NCBI GenBank assembly: GCA_016930115.1
Contig: JAFGHN010000078.1
Span: 1-5,282 of the forward strand
DNA length: 5,282 nt
Direction of reading: 5' to 3'
DNA from: Spirochaetales bacterium
GTDB lineage: Bacteria; Spirochaetota; Spirochaetia; ARS1246
This document shows, in pieces, positions 1-5,277 of this stretch (position 1 is its first letter; every line of letters starts with the position of its first letter). The notes below the pieces were generated by a model that did no database searches, had not been told where the DNA came from, and was given only the letters and a program-made list of their open reading frames with translations. A program made the position numbers and the translations under genes.

Positions 1-555
1 CATCGGTATCGATGTCCCAAGGGTGTAAGCCAGGGTGATAAAAACCGCGCCGCCGTTCACCGCCTGGGTGACCGCAAGGCTGATCACCGACGCCATAATC
101 GGTCCCACACAGGGAGTCCACACGAGCCCCAGGCTCAATCCAACAGGAAGACCGGGGAAAAAACCGTTGCCGGCCGGTCCTCCCGTCTTCCCGCGGCCTT
201 TCGCCTTTTGTTGCTCCGTATTCCCAATCCTGCCTCCCCACCTGGCTATCCTTGCTGCAACACGCTCGAACACCGCGGCCAAACGAGGCACCAGCAATAC
301 GAGACCGAACAACGCGATAATGATAACCGCCACCATCCTGAGAGCGTCGGGGGAAATACCTGTTGTTTTCACAAGAGCCGACAGCGCCAGGGTAAAAGCG
401 GTGAAACTGATTACAAACCCGGCGAGTATGCCATACGGCCTCGCCTTCCCGCCGCCCGCGGTTCCCGACAAAACCACCGGCAGAACCGGCAGAATGCACG
501 GGGAAAGGATCGTCACAATTCCCGAGAGAAACGCGAAGGCGAGGAGTACTGCCAT
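1..555 (-). CDS. ccdA: CcdA/DipZ-type cytochrome c biogenesis (thiol-disulfide) membrane protein, 3' end missing
   Basis: Partial gene: 185 codons are present and the frame is still open at the left window edge. The protein is a polytopic inner-membrane protein of the CcdA/DsbD-beta family. This family passes electrons from cytoplasmic thioredoxin across the membrane to extracytoplasmic thiol proteins. Seen in the sequence: hydrophobic segments at about residues 1-28, 40-62, 72-92, 134-160 and 168-185; the first redox motif SPCILPVLP with Cys20; and the second, WTPCVGP, with Cys149. A Lys/Gly-rich hydrophilic loop (about 105-132) separates the two halves, as in DipZ-like members. The ATG lies one base after the stop of the upstream thioredoxin-like gene (TGATATG). 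Only a weak G-rich stretch precedes it, so translation is probably coupled to that gene. Some DipZ proteins carry a C-terminal thioredoxin domain; whether this one does cannot be seen here. Confidence 0.92.
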   Translation of the reverse strand, partial: MAVLLAFAFLSGIVTILSPCILPVLPVVLSGTAGGGKARPYGILAGFVISFTAFTLALSALVKTTGISPDALRMVAVIIIALFGLVLLVPRLAAVFERVAARIARWGGRIGNTEQQKAKGRGKTGGPAGNGFFPGLPVGLSLGLVWTPCVGPIMASVISLAVTQAVNGGAVFITLAYTLGTSIPM

Positions 556-556
556 A

Positions 557-1054
557 TCAGCCGGCCCCCGTACTTCCGATGTTTCTCAGAAGCATGTCGA
601 CACCGCCGCCGTTCCAGAGTGACATCACGCCGCCGCTTTCATCGATATGCACGTAGGTGTGTTGGCTGGTGACGGCATATCGCCTTTTCAACTCTCTTTC
701 TTTGTCGTAATCGACGAGGATCACGGTGATATCACCCAATTCTTCCCGGCGGGAAGCTATGTCCGCGAGAGCGGTTCTGCATGTCGGGCACCAGGCCGCG
801 TTGAAAAACAGTACCACCGGCCCTTTTTCTGCTGCCCTTTGGGCGTTTTCAAGGGTAGAAAAGGCGACTATGCCTCCGGAAGCGATCTCACCACCTGGTT
901 CATCCTGAACCATTTCAACCTGGCGGTTCGTCGCGTCCGCCGGCGAGCCTTTCATCGAGCCCGTCGTTTCGTTCTCCTTTGGACCCGAAGAAAATCCTGA
1001 AACAACAACGATCAAGCCGAGAATTAGAATTATCGCAAGAATACTCAACTTCAT
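557..1054 (-). CDS. Membrane-anchored thioredoxin-like protein (WCPTC, atypical cis-Pro site)
   Basis: A 165-residue thioredoxin-fold protein. Residues 4-18 form a hydrophobic N-terminal segment after Lys2. No lipobox Cys and no clear Ala-x-Ala cleavage site follows, so an uncleaved signal anchor with the domain outside the cytoplasm is likely. A polar linker (about 21-60) leads to the thioredoxin domain (about 62-160). The active site is W88-C-P-T-C92, preceded by the beta strand VVLFFNAA and followed by VILVDYDKE. At the usual cis-proline position the sequence reads VTSQHTYV, with His132 in place of Pro. The start at 1054 is chosen because GGAGG (1063-1067) sits eight bases upstream; in-frame starts at 1084 (ATG) and 1105 (GTG) have no ribosome site. 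The gene is immediately upstream of ccdA, so the likely role is to accept electrons from CcdA and reduce disulfides or cytochrome c apoprotein cysteines outside the membrane. The exact substrate is unknown. Confidence 0.88.
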   Translation of the reverse strand: MKLSILAIILILGLIVVVSGFSSGPKENETTGSMKGSPADATNRQVEMVQDEPGGEIASGGIVAFSTLENAQRAAEKGPVVLFFNAAWCPTCRTALADIASRREELGDITVILVDYDKERELKRRYAVTSQHTYVHIDESGGVMSLWNGGGVDMLLRNIGSTGAG

Positions 1055-1154
1055 TTCCGCTGCCTCCAGCGAAAATGTACTCATAAAAAGCCACAAAAGT
1101 ATCACGGAAGTTATATATATGTATTCACGGTATATTTGTGCCCTTCGAAATTAA

Positions 1155-1182
1155 CGGTCCCGATTTGACCGCCCGGTCGGTC
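1155..1182. promoter_or_regulatory. Candidate operator: palindrome and alternating half-sites over the nfo promoter
   Basis: GACCGCCCGGTCGGTC at 1167-1182 is a 16-bp inverted repeat with one mismatched pair (C1172 opposite T1177). It overlaps the -35 box and the spacer of the predicted nfo promoter. A further CGGTC at 1155-1159 makes three alternating half-sites (CGGTC, GACCG, CGGTC) whose start points are 12 and 11 bases apart, about one helical turn each. A bound protein here would be expected to repress or modulate nfo, and might also affect the divergent thioredoxin gene. No regulator is encoded in the window, and the binding protein is unknown. Confidence 0.35.
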
Positions 1183-1194
1183 GTTATCTATATT
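1165..1194 (+). promoter_or_regulatory. Predicted sigma70-type promoter for nfo
   Basis: TTGACC (1165-1170; five of six match the -35 consensus) is followed after 18 bases by TATATT (1189-1194; five of six match the -10 consensus). Transcription would begin near 1201, giving a leader of about 47 bases before the nfo ATG. A second TTGACC at 1193-1198 has no comparably good -10 box downstream. The call rests on consensus matching only. Confidence 0.55.
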
Positions 1195-1247
1195 GACCCT
1201 GACGGGCCGCTCGCACAGTAATAAAAGGACGGCAGGGCAGAGGGAAG

Positions 1248-2090
1248 ATGAAATATATCGGCGCGCATGTGAGTATCAGCGGCGGAGTTGAAAAAGCCCC
1301 CGGACGGGCGACGGAAATCGGTGCGAGGGCCCTTGGTATGTTCACGAAGAATCAACGCCAGTGGAAGGCGCCGCCGCTTACGGAAGAAACGGTCACAGCG
1401 TTCAAAACGGCCCTCAAGGAAGCGAACATCGGGCAGGACCACGTGGTCGTTCACGACACCTATCTGATAAACCTTGGAAATCCTGACGTCGAAAAACGCC
1501 GCCAATCCCTTGATGCCCTGATTGACGAGGCGAGAAGGGTTGAAGCACTGGGGCTCAGGTTACTCAACTTCCACCCGGGGAGCGGTCTGGGACAACTGGA
1601 CGAACACGAAACCCTCGTGCTCATCGGCGAAGGGATGAAGGAAGTGCTCGCCGAAACCGGGACGGCGCTGCTCCTCATCGAAGGTACCGCCGGACAGGGC
1701 GCCCACGTCGGCTACACTTTCGAGCATCTGGCGGATCTCTTGGCGTACTCGGGCGACGGGGAACGCGTGGGGATCTGCCTCGATACCTGCCACCTCTTCG
1801 GCGCCGGGTTCGATCTGCGGACTCCTGAAGCCTACGAAGAGACAATCGCCCGTTTCGACGGCGTTGTGGGGCTTTCCCGCCTCAAGGCGATGCACCTGAA
1901 CGATTCAAAGATCGAGCTGGGGAGCAGGAAGGACAGGCATGAAAAACTCGGGGAGGGTTACCTGGGCCTCGATACCTTCCGGCATATCATGACAGACAGG
2001 CGGCTTAACGGGTTGCCGTTTATTCTCGAAACACCCGATCCATCGGCATGGAAGGAAGAAATCCGGATGCTCTACGGGCTTGCGCGTTGA
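1248..2090 (+). CDS. nfo: Endonuclease IV (AP endonuclease)
   Basis: A 280-residue cytoplasmic DNA repair enzyme that cuts the backbone 5' of abasic sites and trims blocked 3' ends in base excision repair. It is full length compared with about 285 residues in E. coli. It opens with MKYIGAHVS and carries the family blocks FTKNQRQW, LLNFHPGS, DTCH, MHLNDS and LGEG. All nine zinc ligands of the E. coli enzyme fall at identical residue numbers: His69, His109, Glu145, Asp179, His182, His216, Asp229, His231 and Glu261, so the trinuclear zinc site should be intact. One small difference is Gly146 in the IEGTAGQG block, where E. coli has Asn. A purine-rich GAGGG (1240-1244) lies only three bases before the ATG, a short spacing. 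The gene is first in a same-direction run with zwf and the serine acetyltransferase, with its own predicted promoter upstream. Confidence 0.98.
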   Translation: MKYIGAHVSISGGVEKAPGRATEIGARALGMFTKNQRQWKAPPLTEETVTAFKTALKEANIGQDHVVVHDTYLINLGNPDVEKRRQSLDALIDEARRVEALGLRLLNFHPGSGLGQLDEHETLVLIGEGMKEVLAETGTALLLIEGTAGQGAHVGYTFEHLADLLAYSGDGERVGICLDTCHLFGAGFDLRTPEAYEETIARFDGVVGLSRLKAMHLNDSKIELGSRKDRHEKLGEGYLGLDTFRHIMTDRRLNGLPFILETPDPSAWKEEIRMLYGLAR

Positions 2091-2125
2091 CCGATGGACT
2101 CCTTTTCCCGCAATCCGATCATCGT

Positions 2126-2131
2126 TATACT
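2126..2131 (+). promoter_or_regulatory. Possible -10 box upstream of zwf
   Basis: TATACT in the 62-base nfo-zwf gap matches five of six -10 consensus bases. No good -35 hexamer lies 16-18 bases upstream. If used, transcription would start near 2138 and leave a leader of only about 15 bases before the zwf ATG. No hairpin terminator is visible in the gap, so read-through from nfo is equally possible. Confidence 0.25.
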
Positions 2132-2152
2132 CTCGCTTATCGGTCTTACTGT

Positions 2153-3478
2153 ATGGTTGTCAAAAACACAGCGGTTGTAATACTCGGGGCGTCGGGCGAT
2201 CTGGCGCAGCGCAAACTCATACCGGCACTCTCTGCCCTGTACGACGCCGGAGAGATCGACGATACCATCCGGATCATCGGTTCCGGCAGAACCGAATTGA
2301 CCGACGAAGAATTTAGAGAGAAGTTCAACCTCACAGGCGGGTTTCGCAATCTTCTCTCCTACCACACCGGTATGGAGGGTTTGAGATCATACATCGAATC
2401 CGCCGGCGCCTTTGAGCACATCGTATTTTTTCTTGCCCTCCCGCCGAAAGTCTACGCGGACACCGCGGCAAGCCTGTATGAAGAAGGATTCAGAAAGAAC
2501 GTCACCCTCATCATCGAGAAACCCTTCGGATATGACTATCAAAGCGCTCAAGAGCTCAACCGGCGTTTGAACGAGTATTTCGACGAGTCGCAGATTTTCA
2601 GGATCGATCATTACCTTGCCAAAGAGGCGGTGCAGAATATCCTTGTTTTCAGGTTCGCCAACTCGATTTTCTATCCCATCTGGAACGCAAACTATATCGA
2701 GTCGATACAGATAAACGCTTTTGAGCAGATCGGCGTCGAAGACAGGGGCGCGTATTTTGACGGTGCAGGCATGATCCGGGATATGGTGCAGAACCATCTC
2801 ATGCAGATGATCTGTCTGCTCACCATGGAAGCGCCCGTGAGCCTCGACGCGGAGGACATCCGCACGCAGAAGATGAGCGTGCTCAAAGCACTAGAGGTGG
2901 AAGAGTGTTACCGCGCCCAGTACGAAGGATACCGGGATGAACCGGGTATCGCTTCCGACTCGCAAACCGAGACCTACGCCGAAATGAAGCTCAAGATCAA
3001 CAACTTCAGATGGAACGGTATGCCGATCTATCTGCGGGCCGGGAAGGCCCTCCACAGAAAGGGTACCGAAATCGGTTTCAAGTTCAGGAGACTCCCCAAG
3101 CTGCTGTTCAACCGCGACGGCAGTGTGGAACCGAACACCATTATCTTCCAGATCCAGCCTTCGGAAGGCATCGTCGTTGATCTGTCGAGTAAAATCCCCG
3201 GAAACGAATCACGGATCACCAGGACAAACATGAAGTTCTGCTACAGCGATTCTTTTTCCGGGGAAATTCCCGAAGCGTATCAAAAGCTGCTTCTTGACGC
3301 GCTCAAGGGGAATCGAACGCTCTTTGTAAGCGCTGAAGAAGCCGAAATCTCCTGGAGAAAAATGGAGAAGGTCCTCGATAAAGGGGAGTTGACGATGTAT
3401 CCCCGCGGGCGGATGCCGGTCTCCCGGTTTCAAATCGATTGGATTGACTTTGACAGATTCTGCCCGGTCTGCCCGTAA
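2153..3478 (+). CDS. zwf: Glucose-6-phosphate 1-dehydrogenase, compact form
   Basis: A 441-residue enzyme of the oxidative pentose phosphate pathway, oxidising glucose 6-phosphate to 6-phosphogluconolactone with NADP+ (or NAD+). It is shorter than the usual 480-510 residues. Seen in order: the Rossmann motif GASGDLA (12-18); LALPP (94-98); EKPFG (122-126); the substrate-site motif RIDHYLAKE (150-158) with Asp152 and His153; the catalytic-base motif RDMVQNH with His215; TETY (272-275); the block YLRAGKAL; and PEAYQKLLLD (373-382). The family signature usually reads DHYLGKE, with Gly where this protein has Ala156. The region between the Rossmann segment and LALPP is shortened, and the C-terminus ends in FCPVCP instead of the usual WGP-containing tail. 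The start at ATG 2153 is chosen from the conserved N-terminus. The frame stays open back to an ATG at 2048 inside nfo, but that extension looks non-homologous. No Shine-Dalgarno sequence precedes 2153. The next gene follows after 12 bases. Confidence 0.93.
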   Translation: MVVKNTAVVILGASGDLAQRKLIPALSALYDAGEIDDTIRIIGSGRTELTDEEFREKFNLTGGFRNLLSYHTGMEGLRSYIESAGAFEHIVFFLALPPKVYADTAASLYEEGFRKNVTLIIEKPFGYDYQSAQELNRRLNEYFDESQIFRIDHYLAKEAVQNILVFRFANSIFYPIWNANYIESIQINAFEQIGVEDRGAYFDGAGMIRDMVQNHLMQMICLLTMEAPVSLDAEDIRTQKMSVLKALEVEECYRAQYEGYRDEPGIASDSQTETYAEMKLKINNFRWNGMPIYLRAGKALHRKGTEIGFKFRRLPKLLFNRDGSVEPNTIIFQIQPSEGIVVDLSSKIPGNESRITRTNMKFCYSDSFSGEIPEAYQKLLLDALKGNRTLFVSAEEAEISWRKMEKVLDKGELTMYPRGRMPVSRFQIDWIDFDRFCPVCP

Positions 3479-3490
3479 CACGGAGAGGTT

Positions 3491-4387
3491 ATGACGGATT
3501 TAAACGAATGGCTCAATACCAGCATGCCGAACACGGTAAAAAAGCTCGAAGACAGCATCGCCACGAAGTATCACGCGGAAACCGGTGATTACTTCGGCTT
3601 GAGCTGCTGCAACGAAGTAATCGAAGTCCTGGACGACCTGCTGGCAGTCATCTTCCCCGGGTGTTTCGGGAGGGAGAAAATACCGCCGGCGGAGATCACC
3701 TTTTATCTCCACGATCTGTTAAGACATATCTGCCGGAGATTGCTCAAACATCTCAACTCGGTTCTCGAGTACCAGAATCACCATGAAAACAGAGAACCGC
3801 AGGACAGCACGGAAAGGGCCGGACAGACGCTCATCCACTTCATAGAATCCCTGCCGGAAATCCGCGGCATGCTCCTCGAAGACATCCAGACCGCCCTCGG
3901 CGGTGATCCCGCCGCCTATTCGATAGATGAAATCGTCATGAGCTATCCGTTCGTCGATGCGGTAGCCACTCACCGGCTTGCCCACAATCTCTATTCCCAG
4001 AACGTCCCGATTATTCCCCGGATCATGTCAGAGAGGGCCCACTCACGTACCGGTATCGATATTCATCCGGGAGCGAGGATCCAGCCGGGCTTTTTCATAG
4101 ATCACGGAACCGGGGTCGTCATCGGGGAAACCTGCACCATTGGAAGAAACGTAAAAATCTATCAGGGTGTTACACTGGGCGCGCGTTCGCCTTTCGATAC
4201 CAGCGGGGCGCCGAGAACGGGGCAAAAACGCCATCCGGATATTGAAGACGACGTCATCATCTATGCAAATTCCACGATCCTGGGCGGAAAGACGGTAATC
4301 GGGAAGGGAGCGATCATCGGCGGCAACTGCTTCATCACCGAATCAATCCCTCCCGGATCGATCGTGAGGCGGGACGAGACCGGATAA
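3491..4387 (+). CDS. cysE: Serine O-acetyltransferase, EpsC/CysE family
   Basis: A 298-residue cytoplasmic enzyme that transfers acetyl from acetyl-CoA to L-serine, giving O-acetylserine, the precursor of cysteine. An N-terminal helical domain (about 1-165) precedes a left-handed beta-helix of hexapeptide repeats (about 185-292). Residues matching the E. coli active site are the Asp139-Pro-Ala motif, the Asp204-His205 dyad in FFIDHGTGVVIGE, and His248 in RHPDIED. IDIHPGA and IYQGVTLGA are typical family blocks. The protein stops soon after the last repeat (SIPPGSIVRRDETG). It lacks the longer tail with a terminal Ile by which enterobacterial CysE docks into CysK. GGAG (3482-3485) is well placed before the ATG, and the gene starts 12 bases after the zwf stop, so the two are probably cotranscribed. 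No sulfhydrylase (cysK) gene is in the window. The EpsC-type assignment is from the length and the N-terminal domain. Confidence 0.94.
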   Translation: MTDLNEWLNTSMPNTVKKLEDSIATKYHAETGDYFGLSCCNEVIEVLDDLLAVIFPGCFGREKIPPAEITFYLHDLLRHICRRLLKHLNSVLEYQNHHENREPQDSTERAGQTLIHFIESLPEIRGMLLEDIQTALGGDPAAYSIDEIVMSYPFVDAVATHRLAHNLYSQNVPIIPRIMSERAHSRTGIDIHPGARIQPGFFIDHGTGVVIGETCTIGRNVKIYQGVTLGARSPFDTSGAPRTGQKRHPDIEDDVIIYANSTILGGKTVIGKGAIIGGNCFITESIPPGSIVRRDETG

Positions 4388-4428
4388 GCCCCTGCCTGCG
4401 CCGGCGGCGCCATACACAGCCTGCAGAC

Positions 4429-4471
4429 AAAAAGGCGGAACCGCTACCCTCAGGGTTTGCGGCTCCGCCTT
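4429..4471 (-). terminator. Intrinsic terminator after rubredoxin, possibly shared with the convergent cysE
   Basis: A long interrupted hairpin. AAGGCGGA (4432-4439) pairs with TCCGCCTT (4464-4471), CCGC (4441-4444) with GCGG (4459-4462), and ACCC (4446-4449) with GGGT (4453-4456) around a TCA loop. Read on the minus strand, the stem is followed by a run of five T (complement of 4429-4433), so it best serves the ferritin-rubredoxin transcript. On the plus strand only TT follows, so termination of the cysE transcript would be weaker. It sits between two convergent genes, as expected for a shared terminator. Confidence 0.8.
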
Positions 4472-4497
4472 GATAGATCCCGCCTATTCTAAAGCTG

Positions 4498-4659
4498 CTA
4501 ATCTTCCGGCGAAAAGTCTTCTTTTCCCGCCCCGCACACCGGGCAAACCCAATCATCCGGAAGGTCGTCAAAAGAAGTTCCGGGATTTACACCGTTATCC
4601 GGGTCCCCTTCCTCGGGATCATAGATATACCCGCATATGTCGCATACGTACTTCGTCAT
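4498..4659 (-). CDS. Rubredoxin
   Basis: A 53-residue cytoplasmic one-iron electron carrier, complete and of typical family length. It carries both Cys knuckles that hold the Fe(SCys)4 centre: C6-D-I-C9-G and C39-P-V-C42-G. Between them are the conserved blocks GYIYDP, GDP, GV-PGT-F and LPDDWVCPVCGAGKEDF. Two AGGAG copies in tandem (4666-4670 and 4661-4665) precede the ATG; the upstream copy is six bases away, which is good spacing. The gene begins 15 bases after the ferritin stop and is followed by a strong terminator, so it is the last gene of a ferritin-rubredoxin operon. Rubredoxins pass electrons to oxygen- or peroxide-reducing enzymes in anaerobes. Here ferritin is the obvious candidate partner (inference), as bacterioferritin is with a rubredoxin in Desulfovibrio. 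Confidence 0.97.
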   Translation of the reverse strand: MTKYVCDICGYIYDPEEGDPDNGVNPGTSFDDLPDDWVCPVCGAGKEDFSPED

Positions 4660-4674
4660 GCTCCTCTCCTCTCG

Positions 4675-5187
4675 TTATTCTTGACTAGCGTCGGCCGCAA
4701 CAGTCTGCCGTGCACCGAGCTCTCTGTCAAGCATATAAACTCCGTGAGGGCTGTCGCCGAGGAACTTGAGCTTCTGAAGTATTTCGTCGGCCGAAGCCTC
4801 TTCCTCAACCTGTTCGGTGATAAACCACTGGAGGAATGCCTCGGTGGCGTGGTCGTTTTTCTCGCGCGCCATATCAACGAGCTTGTCAATGCAGGAGGTA
4901 ATGTGTTTCTCGTGTTCCAAGGTTGCTTCAAACGCCTCTTTCAACGATTTCCATGAAACCTGGGGCTTCTCCAGCGCAGGCAGAACCGCCTGGCCGCCCC
5001 TGTCATGGATGTAGTTGTAGAATTTCGTGGCGTGGACGATCTCTTCCTTCGCCTGTGTCTGAAACCACGATGCCGAGCCGTTCAGACCCTTGAACTTCAT
5101 GTCCGAAGACATCGCCAGGTAGAGATAGGCGGAAGCTATTTCCTCTCTCATCTGTTCATTCAGAGCATCGAGCGTTTTCTTGTCCAT
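4675..5187 (-). CDS. ftnA: Ferritin (FtnA type, non-heme)
   Basis: A 170-residue ferritin subunit; the family assembles into a 24-mer cage that oxidises Fe(II) and stores ferric mineral in the cytoplasm. The full four-helix-bundle pattern is present and collinear with E. coli FtnA. Ferroxidase residues are Glu16, Glu49 and His52 (KEEIVH), Glu93 (EHEKH), Glu125-Gln126 (TEQ) and Glu128/Glu129, with Tyr23 conserved near the centre. The C-terminal helix block GVYMLDREL is typical. No heme-ligand Met of bacterioferritin type is evident. The start at 5187 is chosen because GAGGAG lies six bases upstream and the protein then begins MDKKTLDALNEQM, like other ferritins. The frame is open further upstream to 5277 but that part is not ferritin-like. 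Rubredoxin follows after 15 bases. Confidence 0.97.
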   Translation of the reverse strand: MDKKTLDALNEQMREEIASAYLYLAMSSDMKFKGLNGSASWFQTQAKEEIVHATKFYNYIHDRGGQAVLPALEKPQVSWKSLKEAFEATLEHEKHITSCIDKLVDMAREKNDHATEAFLQWFITEQVEEEASADEILQKLKFLGDSPHGVYMLDRELGARQTVAADASQE

Positions 5188-5219
5188 AATTATCTCCTCG
5201 TTGTATTTTTCAGCAAAAC

Positions 5220-5242
5220 CGGATACGGCCTTGCCGCGTCCG
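5220..5242. promoter_or_regulatory. Imperfect palindrome in the ferritin leader
   Basis: CGGA-TA-CGGC-CTT-GCCG-CG-TCCG (5220-5242) pairs four plus four bases around a two-base mismatch and a three-base loop. It lies between the predicted -10 box and the ferritin ribosome site, at about the expected transcription start. It could be an operator or a 5' leader hairpin. It does not resemble the AT-rich Fur box. Confidence 0.3.
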
Positions 5243-5249
5243 CTCCTCG

Positions 5250-5277
5250 AATATACAAAGGGAAGCTCAAAAAACAA
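5250..5277 (-). promoter_or_regulatory. Putative promoter for ferritin-rubredoxin
   Basis: On the minus strand TATATT (5250-5255) matches five of six -10 bases. TTGTTT (5272-5277), 16 bases upstream, matches only three of six -35 bases. Transcription would start near 5243, leaving a leader of about 55 bases. The weak -35 may mean dependence on an activator, or that the true promoter lies beyond the window. Confidence 0.35.

Noticed and set aside
35..622. A 195-codon plus-strand open frame
   Set aside because: It lies opposite the clear ccdA gene, has no family resemblance and is Pro/Arg/Thr-rich, as expected of an antisense shadow.
1110..1136. AT-rich TATATA stretch as a promoter for the thioredoxin-ccdA genes
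   Set aside because: Several -10-like hexamers exist on the minus strand, but none has a credible -35 at 16-18 bases; a promoter must exist nearby but cannot be placed.
1560..1895. A 111-codon minus-strand open frame inside nfo
   Set aside because: It is fully antisense to an intact endonuclease IV with all metal ligands, and has no recognisable motif.
2115..2143. CCGAT...ATCGG inverted repeat before zwf
   Set aside because: Five base pairs around a 19-base loop is easily explained by chance.
2048..2152. A 35-codon N-terminal extension of zwf overlapping nfo
   Set aside because: The extension does not resemble the family, and the conserved Rossmann start fits ATG 2153. The frame is open there by chance.
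4398..4412. Small GCGCC-GGC-GGCGC hairpin after cysE
   Set aside because: It is a short stem with no T-run after it, so not convincing as a terminator.
5188..5277. A 30-codon N-terminal extension of ferritin
   Set aside because: A strong GAGGAG site precedes the ATG at 5187, and the sequence from there begins like known ferritins; the extension overlaps the likely promoter.
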